From assembly GCA_946405625.1 (NCBI GenBank), contig CAMJHQ010000014.1:22813-86812 (forward strand): 64,000 nt of DNA, given 5' to 3'. The translations under genes were made by a program, and so were the position numbers. Below, in pieces: positions 1 to 9,198 of this stretch; the stretch's first letter is position 1, and each line of letters begins with the position of its first letter. Under the pieces are notes generated by a model that saw only the letters and a list, made by a program, of their open reading frames with translations, was not told where the DNA came from and ran no database searches. Origin of the DNA: an uncultured Lachnospiraceae bacterium (GTDB taxonomy: Bacteria > Bacillota > Clostridia > Lachnospirales > Lachnospiraceae).

Positions 1-260
1 TTCTTTGCAGCTGCTGCTGTCTTCTTTGGAGCTTCAGCCTTCTTTGCAGGTGCTTTCTTTGCAGGTGCCTTCTTAACTGTCTCAGCCTTCTTTGGAGCCT
101 CAGCCTTCTTTGGAGCTTCTGCCTTAGCCTCAGTCTTTACTTCAGCCTTCTTAACTTCTTCCTTCTTAACCTCAGCCTTTACTTCAGCCTTAGCATCAGC
201 CTTAATAGCTGCTGCAGCCTTCTCAGCGAGATCTGCTACACTTGCTTTCTTAACTGCCAT
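1..260 (-). CDS. Lys/Ala/Pro-rich basic protein, 3' part outside the window
   Basis: The reading frame starts at an ATG at 260-258, preceded by a strong ribosome site (CGGAGG, 9 bases upstream), and stays open to the window edge, giving about 86 residues. The N-terminus reads MAVKKASVADLAEKAAAAIK, followed by Lys/Glu/Ala-rich sequence and imperfect repeats of the type KKAEAP and KKAPA. This resembles the tails of histone H1-like proteins and the N-terminal part of DUF6465-type Lachnospiraceae proteins, where a repetitive basic arm precedes a small C-terminal domain. The C-terminal domain is not visible, so the family is an inference. A nucleic-acid-binding role would fit the charge. Not related to the HU gene at 9.2 kb, apart from the similar Lys-rich character. 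Confidence 0.75.
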   Translation of the reverse strand, partial: MAVKKASVADLAEKAAAAIKADAKAEVKAEVKKEEVKKAEVKTEAKAEAPKKAEAPKKAETVKKAPAKKAPAKKAEAPKKTAAAAK

Positions 261-339
261 TTTCAATTCCTCCGTTAAAAATGTTAATCGTTAATCAATT
301 CAATTTGCTGTTTAAATGATTCAGTCTTTTACCTTAAAG

Positions 340-368
340 ATTTTAATATTAAATTAACATTTTTGCAA
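340..368 (-). promoter_or_regulatory. Promoter of the Lys/Ala-rich protein gene
   Basis: On the minus strand a -35 box TTGCAA (368-363) and a -10 box TAAAAT (345-340) are separated by exactly 17 bases. The leader that follows is about 75 bases long and ends in the CGGAGG ribosome site. The rest of 261-515 is A+T-rich and holds no convincing gene. Confidence 0.6.
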
Positions 369-454
369 CAGTTCTACAAATTTTCTCCATTTTATATAAA
401 ATATCCGACATCTTAACGCTTCTTTTGTACAAAACTTACATGTATTTTTGTTAA

Positions 455-482
455 AAATCACACAAATTTATTTTTGTGAAAT
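455..482 (-). terminator. Weak possible terminator after the lipoprotein gene
   Basis: A 6-bp stem CACAAA/TTTGTG (461-466 with 473-478) lies about 40 bases beyond the lipoprotein stop and is followed on the minus strand by a short T-rich stretch. The stem is A+T-rich and weak, so this is only a candidate. Confidence 0.3.
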
Positions 483-515
483 ATTACTTAAATATCTGCT
501 CCGAAATATACAAAA

Positions 516-1523
516 TCACTCAAACGAAATTGCAAAGCCTGTGGATGAATATTCTAGCAATAATTTTATATCTTCTGCATCTTCCGGAAAACTGTCTGTC
601 ATTCCATCAACACTATTCCATCCGAGTGTAAGAGCTCCCTTCTTAAATGCCGGGAATTCTGTCTGACAAAGCTCTTCATATTCCTCAATTGTAAGTGAAT
701 TTTGGTTTTTATCAAAATATTCGGTTTCTACCGTTTCACCTTCATCAGATGAAAACATATGACTTGAGCCGATTACTTCACCATCTACAACTCCGTTCTT
801 TAATGTAACCGATTCCATCACCTCATAGATATCAGCTGCAGAAGCCTTTACCACATCGTCGAAAATATAATAAAGAGTTCCATCAGCCTCATTTATATAA
901 GCATCAGCCATATCTATGGTTATATCAGGTTCAGAACTTCCTTCAGGAACTTCCCAGACTACTTTATCCAAAGACTTATAATCCGCACTGACTTCATAGA
1001 ATTTGGAAGTCGTAAACAGTCCGCTCCCCTGAACAGTCGAAGTTATAACCTCAAGTCTTCCGTTCTTATCAAGATCAGTTACGGTATATAACCATTCCGG
1101 TCCTGCAACAATACCATCCTCTTCAGATGGACCCGCGAGCTTCCAGATTCCTGCATTTTCAGCTATAACAGTAAGCTGTTCATCAAGATTCTCTATATCT
1201 GTAAGCAGATATTCTTCAGACTGATCTTCAACATCCTCAGTAGTCGCTTCGGTAAGTATTTCCGTAGACGGCTCTACAAGCACTTCATTCTTGTCCTCCG
1301 CCTTTTCTGTCGATGAAGTTTTTGAATTCTCCTTTGATTCAGTTGAAGCTGAAGCCTCTGTAGCAGAAGCCTTCACATCTTCAATATCAGCTTCGCTTTG
1401 AGCTTCCGTAACAGCTTCACTGTGAGATTCTTCGGTTGATTCACTCTGTCTTTTACCTTCAGAACCACAACCGCTCAAAGTAAGAACAGTGATCAAGGAA
1501 ATACAAACCAGTCTTTTTTTCAT
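516..1523 (-). CDS. Secreted lipoprotein with Ser/Thr/Glu-rich linker
   Basis: 335 residues from the ATG at 1523. This start is preferred over an upstream in-frame one because a GGGGGA ribosome site lies just before it and its ATG shares one base with the stop of the Hsp70 gene (TGATG), implying translational coupling. The N-terminus MKKRLVC plus a hydrophobic stretch ends in a lipobox LSGC, so the mature protein should be lipid-anchored outside the membrane. Residues about 20-105 are a low-complexity Ser/Thr/Glu/Ala linker. The remaining ~230 residues contain aromatic and acidic segments such as EDGIVAGPEWLYTVTDLDKN, a style seen in uncharacterised clostridial lipoproteins. No catalytic motif is recognised. 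It is the last gene of the tex/TPR/hsp70 operon, but its exposure outside the cell argues against direct contact with the chaperone. Confidence 0.85.
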   Translation of the reverse strand: MKKRLVCISLITVLTLSGCGSEGKRQSESTEESHSEAVTEAQSEADIEDVKASATEASASTESKENSKTSSTEKAEDKNEVLVEPSTEILTEATTEDVEDQSEEYLLTDIENLDEQLTVIAENAGIWKLAGPSEEDGIVAGPEWLYTVTDLDKNGRLEVITSTVQGSGLFTTSKFYEVSADYKSLDKVVWEVPEGSSEPDITIDMADAYINEADGTLYYIFDDVVKASAADIYEVMESVTLKNGVVDGEVIGSSHMFSSDEGETVETEYFDKNQNSLTIEEYEELCQTEFPAFKKGALTLGWNSVDGMTDSFPEDAEDIKLLLEYSSTGFAISFE

Positions 1524-3220
1524 CAGAAATCCCCCTTCTCCCAATTATCCAGGAACTCAATTAGGATACCGCGTTCCTTCTCTATCATACGCTTATCCTG
1601 TGATGAAAGTGCAAGTTCAAACTTTCTTACATGATCCTCTATTACTTCTCTGTCCATACCGAGACTTTCCTCATATAGTCTCTCACATCTGAGAAGGACG
1701 AGTTTATTCTCTTCCTGATCTCTCGGATGGATCTTCAGATAAGATAATTCTTTAAATCTTTCTTCTATCTCTTCATCAGTCATCTCGGTATACTGACCCT
1801 TGATGATCTGTCTGACCTTCTTTCCTGTAGAAACAACCGTAACCTCAACCTCAAGTATCGAATTGATATCATAGGTATAGGTAACATCAACAGACTGTTC
1901 TCCGGCCTTTCCTTTAGGTACATCCAGCTCAAGCTTTCCGAGCAGCAGATTATTTTTTGCCATTCTGCTTTCACCCTGAAGTACTTCTATATCAATCTTC
2001 GTCTGATCATCCCTGATCGTATAGAACCTCTCTGTACGGCTTGCAGGAATAATAGTATTACGTTCAATGATAGGACAGAAATGTCCTGCTTCCCTATGAT
2101 TATCACCAAGGTCAACAGACACTTCGGTTCCGAGAGTAAACGGACATACATCAGTGAGGACCACTTCTCTGATGGAATCCTTTCTCTCTTTCATAGCACC
2201 CTGAACCGCCGCTCCGAGAGCAACAGCTTCATCCGGGTTTATACTTGTATCAGGAAAACTCTTGAAGAGCTTTCTTACAAAGCTTCTTACTCCCGGAAGT
2301 CGGGTAGCTCCTCCGACCAGTACTATTTTACTGATATCGCTCAGCTTAAGCTTGGCATCTGCAAGAGCTCTCTTAACCGGAACTCTGATCCTCTCATAAA
2401 GGTCTTCGCATTTCTTCTCATACTCTGCATCAGTAATATCTGTTTCTATTATCTCGTCGCCGATCTTACACTTCATAGTAACGGTTCCACTGTCACTAAA
2501 GGCTTTCTTTGCAAGTTCAGCCTGTCTGTAGATCATCTTCATCTCACGATATTCAAGATCATCCGCAGAGAGCTCCTTATTCTTCTCAAAGAAAATTTCG
2601 ATCAACGCCTCAGTAAAGTCTTCTCCTCCGAGGAAGTTATCACCCGCAACAGCTCTTACCTCAAGGATCGGCGGAAAATAATCAAGTATGGATACATCGA
2701 AGGTTCCCCCTCCGAGATCGAACACAAGATTCTTCGCAGGCTTCTTGTCATTATAAAGTCCATACGCAATCGCAGCCGCAGTCGGCTCACTGATTATTCT
2801 TTCAACCTTGAGTCCGGCAAGCTCTCCTGCCCTCTTGGTTGCCTTTCTTCTCATATCATTAAAATATGCGGGTACGGAAATAACCGCTTCGGTTACTTCT
2901 TCCCCAAGAAATGTTTCCGCATCCTCCTTAAGAGAACGTAAAACAAAGCTTGAAAGCTCTTCTGCCGTAAAACTCTTGCTTCCGAGATCAAACTTCTTAT
3001 CTGAACCCATGCTTCTCTTAAATACCGAAGCACTGGTCTGCGGATAAAGCTGCATTCTCTCGACTGCAGTCTTACCGACATAAACATTATCATCTTCATC
3101 GATGCTTACCACTGACGGAGTAAGCACCTCTCCAAACCTGTTGGGTATAACCTTCGGTCCTTCGTCCGTATAATATGCAACCAGACTGTTAGTCGTACCC
3201 AGATCAATTCCTATTATCAA
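1523..3220 (-). CDS. Hsp70-family chaperone (HscC-like, short)
   Basis: 565 residues. The ATPase domain is intact: phosphate-1 loop GIDLGTTNSLVAYY at residues 4-17, the segment VISVPAYFND, the SEPTAAAIAYG connector, phosphate-2 motif LVFDLGGGTFDVS, and adenosine motif LVGGATRLPG. A substrate-binding beta domain follows (TDVCPFTLGTEV onward). The C-terminal lid is shorter than in DnaK (usually 610-640 residues) and there is no EEVD-like tail. Length and position next to a J-like protein resemble the specialised HscC group rather than housekeeping DnaK. The start ATG overlaps the upstream TPR gene stop (ATGA), so the two are likely translated together. Cytoplasmic. Role as a client-specific chaperone is inferred from family and context. 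Confidence 0.9.
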   Translation of the reverse strand: MIIGIDLGTTNSLVAYYTDEGPKVIPNRFGEVLTPSVVSIDEDDNVYVGKTAVERMQLYPQTSASVFKRSMGSDKKFDLGSKSFTAEELSSFVLRSLKEDAETFLGEEVTEAVISVPAYFNDMRRKATKRAGELAGLKVERIISEPTAAAIAYGLYNDKKPAKNLVFDLGGGTFDVSILDYFPPILEVRAVAGDNFLGGEDFTEALIEIFFEKNKELSADDLEYREMKMIYRQAELAKKAFSDSGTVTMKCKIGDEIIETDITDAEYEKKCEDLYERIRVPVKRALADAKLKLSDISKIVLVGGATRLPGVRSFVRKLFKSFPDTSINPDEAVALGAAVQGAMKERKDSIREVVLTDVCPFTLGTEVSVDLGDNHREAGHFCPIIERNTIIPASRTERFYTIRDDQTKIDIEVLQGESRMAKNNLLLGKLELDVPKGKAGEQSVDVTYTYDINSILEVEVTVVSTGKKVRQIIKGQYTEMTDEEIEERFKELSYLKIHPRDQEENKLVLLRCERLYEESLGMDREVIEDHVRKFELALSSQDKRMIEKERGILIEFLDNWEKGDF

Positions 3221-6200
3221 TTTTTCCCTCCGGTCAACAAATTCATTGCCGAAATAACCTCACTGTCTTCAGCACCTGTTTCATTCGCTTTTTTATAATA
3301 CTCCAAAGCGGCCGGAATGTCATGCTCAAATTCACATATCTTCGCATTCATAAGATAAGCTTCATAACATTTCGCATGTCTGCAGGCTCTGCATCTCGGT
3401 GCATCAGCCAGTTCTCTGAGCATCTGAAGAGCCTTATCCTTCTCTCCGAGAAAATAAAGCATCAGTGCATATTCTTTCTTTCTGTATGTTGAATTTTCAG
3501 TATACTCCAGATAATTATCTACCTTATCCTTCGATATAGCCTTGATACATTCATTTATTTCTTTTGCAGCATCCCGCGCTCTGTCCGGCTTACCTATATA
3601 AGCAGCCGAAACCATAATGGTAGATGAAATATCCATATAAGTATGAAGCAGATTATTATCTTTGATCTGCCTGTAAGGTCCAAGGTATGAAAGCGCTCTC
3701 TCGGCAATCTTAAGTGCTTTCTTATATTCTCTGAGACTATAAAGATAAAATGCGGAATATCTCTCAAGAATATATGCAGCCACATTCTTGTTTTCAAATC
3801 TGACGGCATTCTTTCCGCCCAGATCAAGCAGCCTGTAATCATCGATGAATTTCTTGAGCATCGTCTTAAATATAGCATCTGCCGCCTTCTTATTATGCTC
3901 ATGCAGTCTTGTATTATATATATCTACATAAACTTCAAAAAGGTTATTAAGATTCCATTCATTCTTTGAATTCCTGAAGCTGTCCTCATTAATGCGGGCT
4001 ACCTTCATATATTCTTTTACTGATTCATCAAATCGCTTTGCTTTATTAAGAGCAAGCGCAAGTCTGTAGTGAGTTGTTTTATTCTCCCCGAATCTTTTCA
4101 AAAGCTCTTTCAGTATTTCTACAGACTTCTCATATTTAAACTGCATCTCATAACATTTAGCAAGATTATGATAGAGATTAGGAAGTGCATCATCATTTGA
4201 GACACCTTCCATTTCCTTAAGACCTCGCAGGAAGCTTTCCTCTGCCTTCTCATAATCTTTTAACATCATAAGAGCAACACCCTTTGCATTATATGCATAA
4301 TAATTGGTGTCATCTTTTTCGAGCGCCTTATCACAGTCTATGACTGACTTCTCATATTCCGCTCCCTTATTATACAGCAGTGCGCTCTCAACATAATAAT
4401 AATCATCATTATCATTTTCAAGCTGTTTTACGGCATGTTCCGCTGCTTTTCTGTAATTATCCGGATCTTCGGTCTCATAATACAGACTGTCATACACCCT
4501 TGAAAGCTTATTATGAGCCGCACGATGATGCGGGTTAAGTTCAAGTGTTCTGTCAAGATATTCTATTGCCTCATTATACCTGTCATTCTCAAACTTTAAC
4601 ACACCCATCGAATAATTGAGCCCTATACTGTCAGGACTCTTCTCAAGGCCTTCTTTATAGCATTCCTCAGGAGATTTTCCTATCATCCTGTAATATCTTC
4701 CAAAAGACAGATAATAATCATTCAGAACATTAAACTTGATGATATCATTTTCCTCATCCTGAAGGCCGCTCTTTATCTCTTCCAAAAGATTTCCCGCTTT
4801 ATCGGTATCTCCTTTATCAAGATACATATCCGCTTCTACAAGTTTAAGTGCAGAACTGTCAATGTCTTCTTCACGGGCCTTAGCAAGAACCTCCTCAAGA
4901 TTTTTATACTGATCATAGATATAGAACACCTTTGCGGCATAATAATAGCTCTTTACGTATTTTCGGGCATGAGCCTGAAGTATATAATAATCATCAATAA
5001 CAAGCTGTGCATCATGCATTTCAAATGCAGTTGCCTGTCTCCTTACATACGCAGCAATATAAAACCTGTTCTCCTCGATCATCTGATTCCAGATTTCCAT
5101 AGCCTTTACATATTCATGATTCTCATGATAGCAGCATGCAAGTCCCTCCTTATAATACGGAACATCAACCTCATCATGCTCATTTGCTATGGCATACTTA
5201 ATATACTCCTCTGCTTTTTCATAATCACCGCTATCACCCTTACAGATTCCGTTAAGATAGAAGCAGTATGCAAGTCTCTTAAGTTTCTTTGTTTCTTCCT
5301 CACTGACGCTTTCAGGATTCTTCTCTTTCTTCGACTCAAAGAAAAGAAGAGCTTCCTTCCATTTTTCAAGATAAGGAAGGGCACTCCTAAAGTCCTCCTT
5401 CTTGAAATAGCATCTTCCGAGTATATTATAATAATCCGAATAATAAATGCTGAAAGGCTCGGGAATATCGGTAGCATTCAATAGCTCGATCGCATCATCC
5501 ACTCTGTCGCTTCTGAAAAGTCCCCAGCATTTATCTATAACATACTTAACCTCACCCGGTTCCTCTTCGATCTTCTTATCATAATATTCAACCAGCTTGC
5601 CGTTTACATACGGCAGGATCTTTATCGCATCCGCATTATTCGCGTCAATCTCAAAGAGACTCATAAGAGTATCATTTGCCTTCTCATAATCCCTGATAAC
5701 ACAGTAATAGAATACTCGTGCTCTTAAAGCTATATTGAACTTCGGCCTTGCTTCGAGAACCTCATCGATGATCTCTTTGATCTGAGAAAGATATTCATAC
5801 CCCTCTCCGACTTCATCATATGCCATCTCTTTCATGAGATAATAGCATGCTGTTGCCTTCATATAATAATCAGCTATATCATTCAGCCTGCCTGTCACAA
5901 CCTGCTCAGCAAGATATCTTGCCTTGTCATGTTCATCAAGAAACCCGAACAGCCTGATAAGGCCACTGTATTCAACCGGATGGAAAATCCTGCTTTTCCT
6001 TGCAAATGTAAGATTTCCGTACAATTCGTCGATACATTTTCCAATCTCTTCCGGCGCATTATCAAGCGACGGAATGCTCTGATAATTTACGACTTCTTCT
6101 ATATCTCTGACAATCGGAGAAATAGCACTCAGATAATCATCTTCAGGGCATGAATAATCAGGCTCGACGTAATCAACCTTCCTTTCCGGAAACTCCGGAA

Positions 6201-6780
6201 TTACAATGCCTCTTTCTTCGAGCAGATCATTAAAGTTATCTCTTTTAATTATGCTTGAAAAGCCTATGAAATCCTCATTATCTATATGATAATCGATATA
6301 ATCGATGAAATCTTCCGCAAATCTCTCTTTAAGAGACGCAGATTCATTTCTTATCATAAAAACAGTGTCTGCGAGTTTATAAACATAATGAGGAAGATAG
6401 AATCTTTCGAGCAGGACCTTGAGAAATTCTTCCCTGGCTCTGTCGGCCGTATCAAGTTCATTGCAGATCGGATCTTCAAAAAGCTCCTTCCACAACTCTA
6501 TATCGACTCTCTTATCTATATCATCATAGATTTCTCTTATCTTCTCCACAAAAGGTCTGAACTGAGGATCCACTTCATCAACCTCATCATGTGCACTTTC
6601 GGACTCATCCGAATTTGCATAAGCCATGGCAGTTTCAAAAGCTTCACGAAGAGCCTTAAAGCCCTCCGGGTCATCCTCGGGATTTACAGTTACAACCTTA
6701 CTTCTGTAGGCGTCAACTATAGCGTCAACATCTTTTGTTTCCCCTATTTCAAGTATTTCCCAAACCTTCTCAATTTTCAT
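3217..6780 (-). CDS. Giant TPR protein with degenerate J-domain-like N-terminus
   Basis: 1187 residues. The first ~55 residues look like a J domain: WEILEIGETKDVDAIVDAYR, then VNPEDDPEGFKALREAFETA. In J proteins the loop between helices II and III carries HPD; here it reads NPE, so normal stimulation of Hsp70 ATPase may be lost or changed. The rest is helical with many TPR-like units (for example residues about 300-1000, with repeats of the type YNEAIEYLDRTLELNPHH). A cysteine cluster RCRACRHAKC sits near the C-terminus (Cys 1130, 1133, 1138) and could bind metal. It starts 6 bases after tex and overlaps the Hsp70 gene by 4 bases. A role in delivering clients to the neighbouring Hsp70 is inferred. 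No signal peptide; cytoplasmic. Confidence 0.85.
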   Translation of the reverse strand: MKIEKVWEILEIGETKDVDAIVDAYRSKVVTVNPEDDPEGFKALREAFETAMAYANSDESESAHDEVDEVDPQFRPFVEKIREIYDDIDKRVDIELWKELFEDPICNELDTADRAREEFLKVLLERFYLPHYVYKLADTVFMIRNESASLKERFAEDFIDYIDYHIDNEDFIGFSSIIKRDNFNDLLEERGIVIPEFPERKVDYVEPDYSCPEDDYLSAISPIVRDIEEVVNYQSIPSLDNAPEEIGKCIDELYGNLTFARKSRIFHPVEYSGLIRLFGFLDEHDKARYLAEQVVTGRLNDIADYYMKATACYYLMKEMAYDEVGEGYEYLSQIKEIIDEVLEARPKFNIALRARVFYYCVIRDYEKANDTLMSLFEIDANNADAIKILPYVNGKLVEYYDKKIEEEPGEVKYVIDKCWGLFRSDRVDDAIELLNATDIPEPFSIYYSDYYNILGRCYFKKEDFRSALPYLEKWKEALLFFESKKEKNPESVSEEETKKLKRLAYCFYLNGICKGDSGDYEKAEEYIKYAIANEHDEVDVPYYKEGLACCYHENHEYVKAMEIWNQMIEENRFYIAAYVRRQATAFEMHDAQLVIDDYYILQAHARKYVKSYYYAAKVFYIYDQYKNLEEVLAKAREEDIDSSALKLVEADMYLDKGDTDKAGNLLEEIKSGLQDEENDIIKFNVLNDYYLSFGRYYRMIGKSPEECYKEGLEKSPDSIGLNYSMGVLKFENDRYNEAIEYLDRTLELNPHHRAAHNKLSRVYDSLYYETEDPDNYRKAAEHAVKQLENDNDDYYYVESALLYNKGAEYEKSVIDCDKALEKDDTNYYAYNAKGVALMMLKDYEKAEESFLRGLKEMEGVSNDDALPNLYHNLAKCYEMQFKYEKSVEILKELLKRFGENKTTHYRLALALNKAKRFDESVKEYMKVARINEDSFRNSKNEWNLNNLFEVYVDIYNTRLHEHNKKAADAIFKTMLKKFIDDYRLLDLGGKNAVRFENKNVAAYILERYSAFYLYSLREYKKALKIAERALSYLGPYRQIKDNNLLHTYMDISSTIMVSAAYIGKPDRARDAAKEINECIKAISKDKVDNYLEYTENSTYRKKEYALMLYFLGEKDKALQMLRELADAPRCRACRHAKCYEAYLMNAKICEFEHDIPAALEYYKKANETGAEDSEVISAMNLLTGGKN

Positions 6781-6786
6781 ACTTTA

Positions 6787-8919
6787 TCAGATTCCCTTCA
6801 TTGAAAGACCGATCCTGTTCTTTTCAGTATCGATGCTTATAATCTTAACATCAACCACATCTCCGACACTTACAACATCGAGCGGATGCTTTACAAACTT
6901 TTTGTCCGAAAGCTGTGATATATGTACAAGTCCGTCCTGATGAACTCCGATATCAACAAATGCACCGAAATCGATTACATTTCTAACTGTACCCTTAAGA
7001 ACCATTCCGACCTCAAGATCCTTGATATCAAGGACATCGCTTCTGAGGATCGGCTTAGGCATATCAAGTCTCGGATCACGGCTTGGCTTGGAAAGCTCTT
7101 TGATAATATCATCAAGTGTGATATCACCGATTCCGAGTTTACCTGCAAGTTCTGTCTTTTCCTTCTTAGAGAACTTACCGAGCTCCGATCCGCTTGCCTC
7201 TGCATATTTGAGTATCTCATCCGCAGCTCCGTAGCTTTCCGGATGAACAGCAGTATCATCAAGAGGATTTGATCCACCGTGAATTCTGAGGAAGCCCGCA
7301 CACTGCTCATATGCCTTTGCCCCAAGTTTCGGAACCTTAAGAAGTTCCTTCCTCTCCCCGAATCTTCCGTTCTCTTCTCTATATACAACGATATTCTTCG
7401 CAATAGTCTTATTTATACCGGAAATGTATGTAAGGAGTGATACTGAAGCTGTATTCAGATCTACGCCAACGCTGTTAACGCAGTCCTCGACAACATTTGA
7501 AAGAGATTCTCCGAGCTTCTTCTGGTTCATATCATGCTGATACTGACCTACACCGATCGACTTCGGATCGATCTTAACAAGCTCAGCAAGAGGATCCTGC
7601 AGACGTCTTGCTATAGATGTCGCAGATCTCTGGCCTACATCAAATTCCGGAAATTCCTCTGTAGCAAGCGCACTGGCTGAATAAACAGATGCTCCTGCCT
7701 CATTGGTTATCACATATTCAACCTTCTCCGGAATCTCTTTAAGTATCTCTACTATAATCTGTTCGGATTCACGTGAAGCTGTTCCGTTACCTACGGAAAT
7801 AAGTGATATATTGTACTTCTTTATAAGTTTCTTTACGGTCTCCTTGGCATTTCTTATCTTCTCAGGAGTTGTAGGAGCAGTAGGATAAACTACCGTAGTA
7901 TCAAGAACCTTTCCTGTCTCGTCTACAACAGCAAGCTTGCATCCGGTCCTGAAAGCCGGATCCCACCCGAGTACTACACGCCCGCTTACAGGAGGCTGCA
8001 TAAGAAGCTGAGTCAGGTTCTTTCCGAAAACCTTAATAGCTCCATCCTCGGCATCCTCGGTAAGCTTGTTTCTTATCTCTCTTTCAATAGAAGGAGCGAT
8101 AAGTCTGTCATATGCATCCTCTGCCGCATTTCGAAGTATTTCAGCAGTATCAGCATCTTCTTTTCCGACAATCTTCTTGTTCAGATATTCGAGTATCTCA
8201 TCACGAGGTGCCTCGATCGTAACTGTAAGTACCTTTTCCTTCTCGCCTCTGTTAACGGCAAGAGTCTTATATCCTGACATTTTAGATACAGGCTCATGGA
8301 AATCATAATAATTCTCATATACAGATTTTGCTTCAGGATCCTTGGCAGCCGAATTTAAGATACCCTTCTTCTCTGTGAGCTCTCTGATATAAGTCCTGTA
8401 ATCAGCATCATCGGATATATTTTCAGCTATTATGTCCGATGCTCCCGCAATCGCATCATCGGCGGATGCCACGCCCTTCTCCTCTGATATGTAATCTGCA
8501 GCTTCATCCATGATGCTTTTCTTATTGATCTGCATATAGATAAGATTTGCAAGAGGTTCAAGTCCCGCTTCCTTTGCAATAGTAGCTCTTGTTCTTCTCT
8601 TTGGCTTATACGGCCTATATATATCTTCAAGAGCAACCATTGTCATCGCATCTTCTATAGCCTTCAGGAGTTCCGGTGTCATCTTACCCTGTTCTTCAAT
8701 GGTAGAGATGACTGTTGCCTTTCTCTCTTCAAGATTTCTGAGAAATGTGAGCCTGTCGTAAAGCTGTCTCAGCTGTTCATCATTAAGCGCTCCCGTCTTC
8801 TCCTTTCTGTATCTCGCAATAAAAGGCACCGTACAACCATCATCCAAAAGCTCAACGGCTGCCGCTACCTGTCCCTGTCTAACCTCAAGTTCATCTGCAA
8901 TTGTCTTAACTATATCCAT
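6787..8919 (-). CDS. tex: Tex-family RNA-binding transcription accessory protein
   Basis: 710 residues, normal for Tex. Visible parts are the N-terminal helical domain (GCTVPFIARYRKEKTGALND, residues about 28-47), the YqgF/RNase H-like domain (VLGWDPAFRTGCKLAVVD), helix-hairpin-helix segments (VSLLTYISGINKTIAKNI), and a C-terminal S1 domain (EVGMVLKGTVRNVIDFGAFV) near residues 640-710. Tex proteins bind nucleic acid and associate with transcription; the exact role is uncertain in Firmicutes. An AAGGA ribosome site precedes the ATG. It is the first gene of an operon with the J-like TPR protein, Hsp70 and lipoprotein, which is not the usual neighbourhood for tex. Confidence 0.95.
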   Translation of the reverse strand: MDIVKTIADELEVRQGQVAAAVELLDDGCTVPFIARYRKEKTGALNDEQLRQLYDRLTFLRNLEERKATVISTIEEQGKMTPELLKAIEDAMTMVALEDIYRPYKPKRRTRATIAKEAGLEPLANLIYMQINKKSIMDEAADYISEEKGVASADDAIAGASDIIAENISDDADYRTYIRELTEKKGILNSAAKDPEAKSVYENYYDFHEPVSKMSGYKTLAVNRGEKEKVLTVTIEAPRDEILEYLNKKIVGKEDADTAEILRNAAEDAYDRLIAPSIEREIRNKLTEDAEDGAIKVFGKNLTQLLMQPPVSGRVVLGWDPAFRTGCKLAVVDETGKVLDTTVVYPTAPTTPEKIRNAKETVKKLIKKYNISLISVGNGTASRESEQIIVEILKEIPEKVEYVITNEAGASVYSASALATEEFPEFDVGQRSATSIARRLQDPLAELVKIDPKSIGVGQYQHDMNQKKLGESLSNVVEDCVNSVGVDLNTASVSLLTYISGINKTIAKNIVVYREENGRFGERKELLKVPKLGAKAYEQCAGFLRIHGGSNPLDDTAVHPESYGAADEILKYAEASGSELGKFSKKEKTELAGKLGIGDITLDDIIKELSKPSRDPRLDMPKPILRSDVLDIKDLEVGMVLKGTVRNVIDFGAFVDIGVHQDGLVHISQLSDKKFVKHPLDVVSVGDVVDVKIISIDTEKNRIGLSMKGI

Positions 8920-9130
8920 TGTCTGTAAATTCCTTTGTGTTGATTTGATTTTTGTATTTTGATTTTGTTTTTTTGTGTTAAATATTTTTGTATTTATATT
9001 TAAATAATTATATTTATGTATTTGTATTTATGTATATTTATTTATGTATTGTATTTACGCTTTTATGTATTTCTGTTTATATATTGTATTTATATACTCT
9101 GATCGAAAAGTCTTTTTTCATTCAGCCCTA
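8920..9130. other. A/T-only simple-sequence stretch before tex
   Basis: The stretch upstream of tex consists almost entirely of A and T with recurring ATAAATAC and AATACAT units on the minus strand and little secondary structure. It probably contains the tex promoter and a long unstructured leader, but several boxes would fit equally and none is chosen. No gene seen. Confidence 0.5.
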
Positions 9131-9176
9131 AAAAATAATAGGAGCAGAGGTTTTAGCCTCTGCCCCTCTTATTTTA
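9131..9176 (-). terminator. Terminator of the HU gene
   Basis: A stem GCAGAGG/CCTCTGC (9144-9150 with 9157-9163) extended by partially paired flanks lies just past the HU stop codon. On the minus strand it is followed by a T-rich run (TATTATTTTTT), the classical intrinsic-terminator arrangement. Confidence 0.8.
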
Positions 9177-9198
9177 CTTTGATCAAGCCGAAGTATAA

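Noticed and set aside
2081..2941. 286-codon plus-strand frame
   Set aside because: It lies wholly antisense to the Hsp70 gene, whose translation shows every family motif; the antisense product has no recognisable pattern or ribosome site.
4969..5484. 171-codon plus-strand frame
   Set aside because: Antisense to the TPR gene; arises from biased codon use (TAT/ATA-rich complement) and looks like random hydrophobic sequence.
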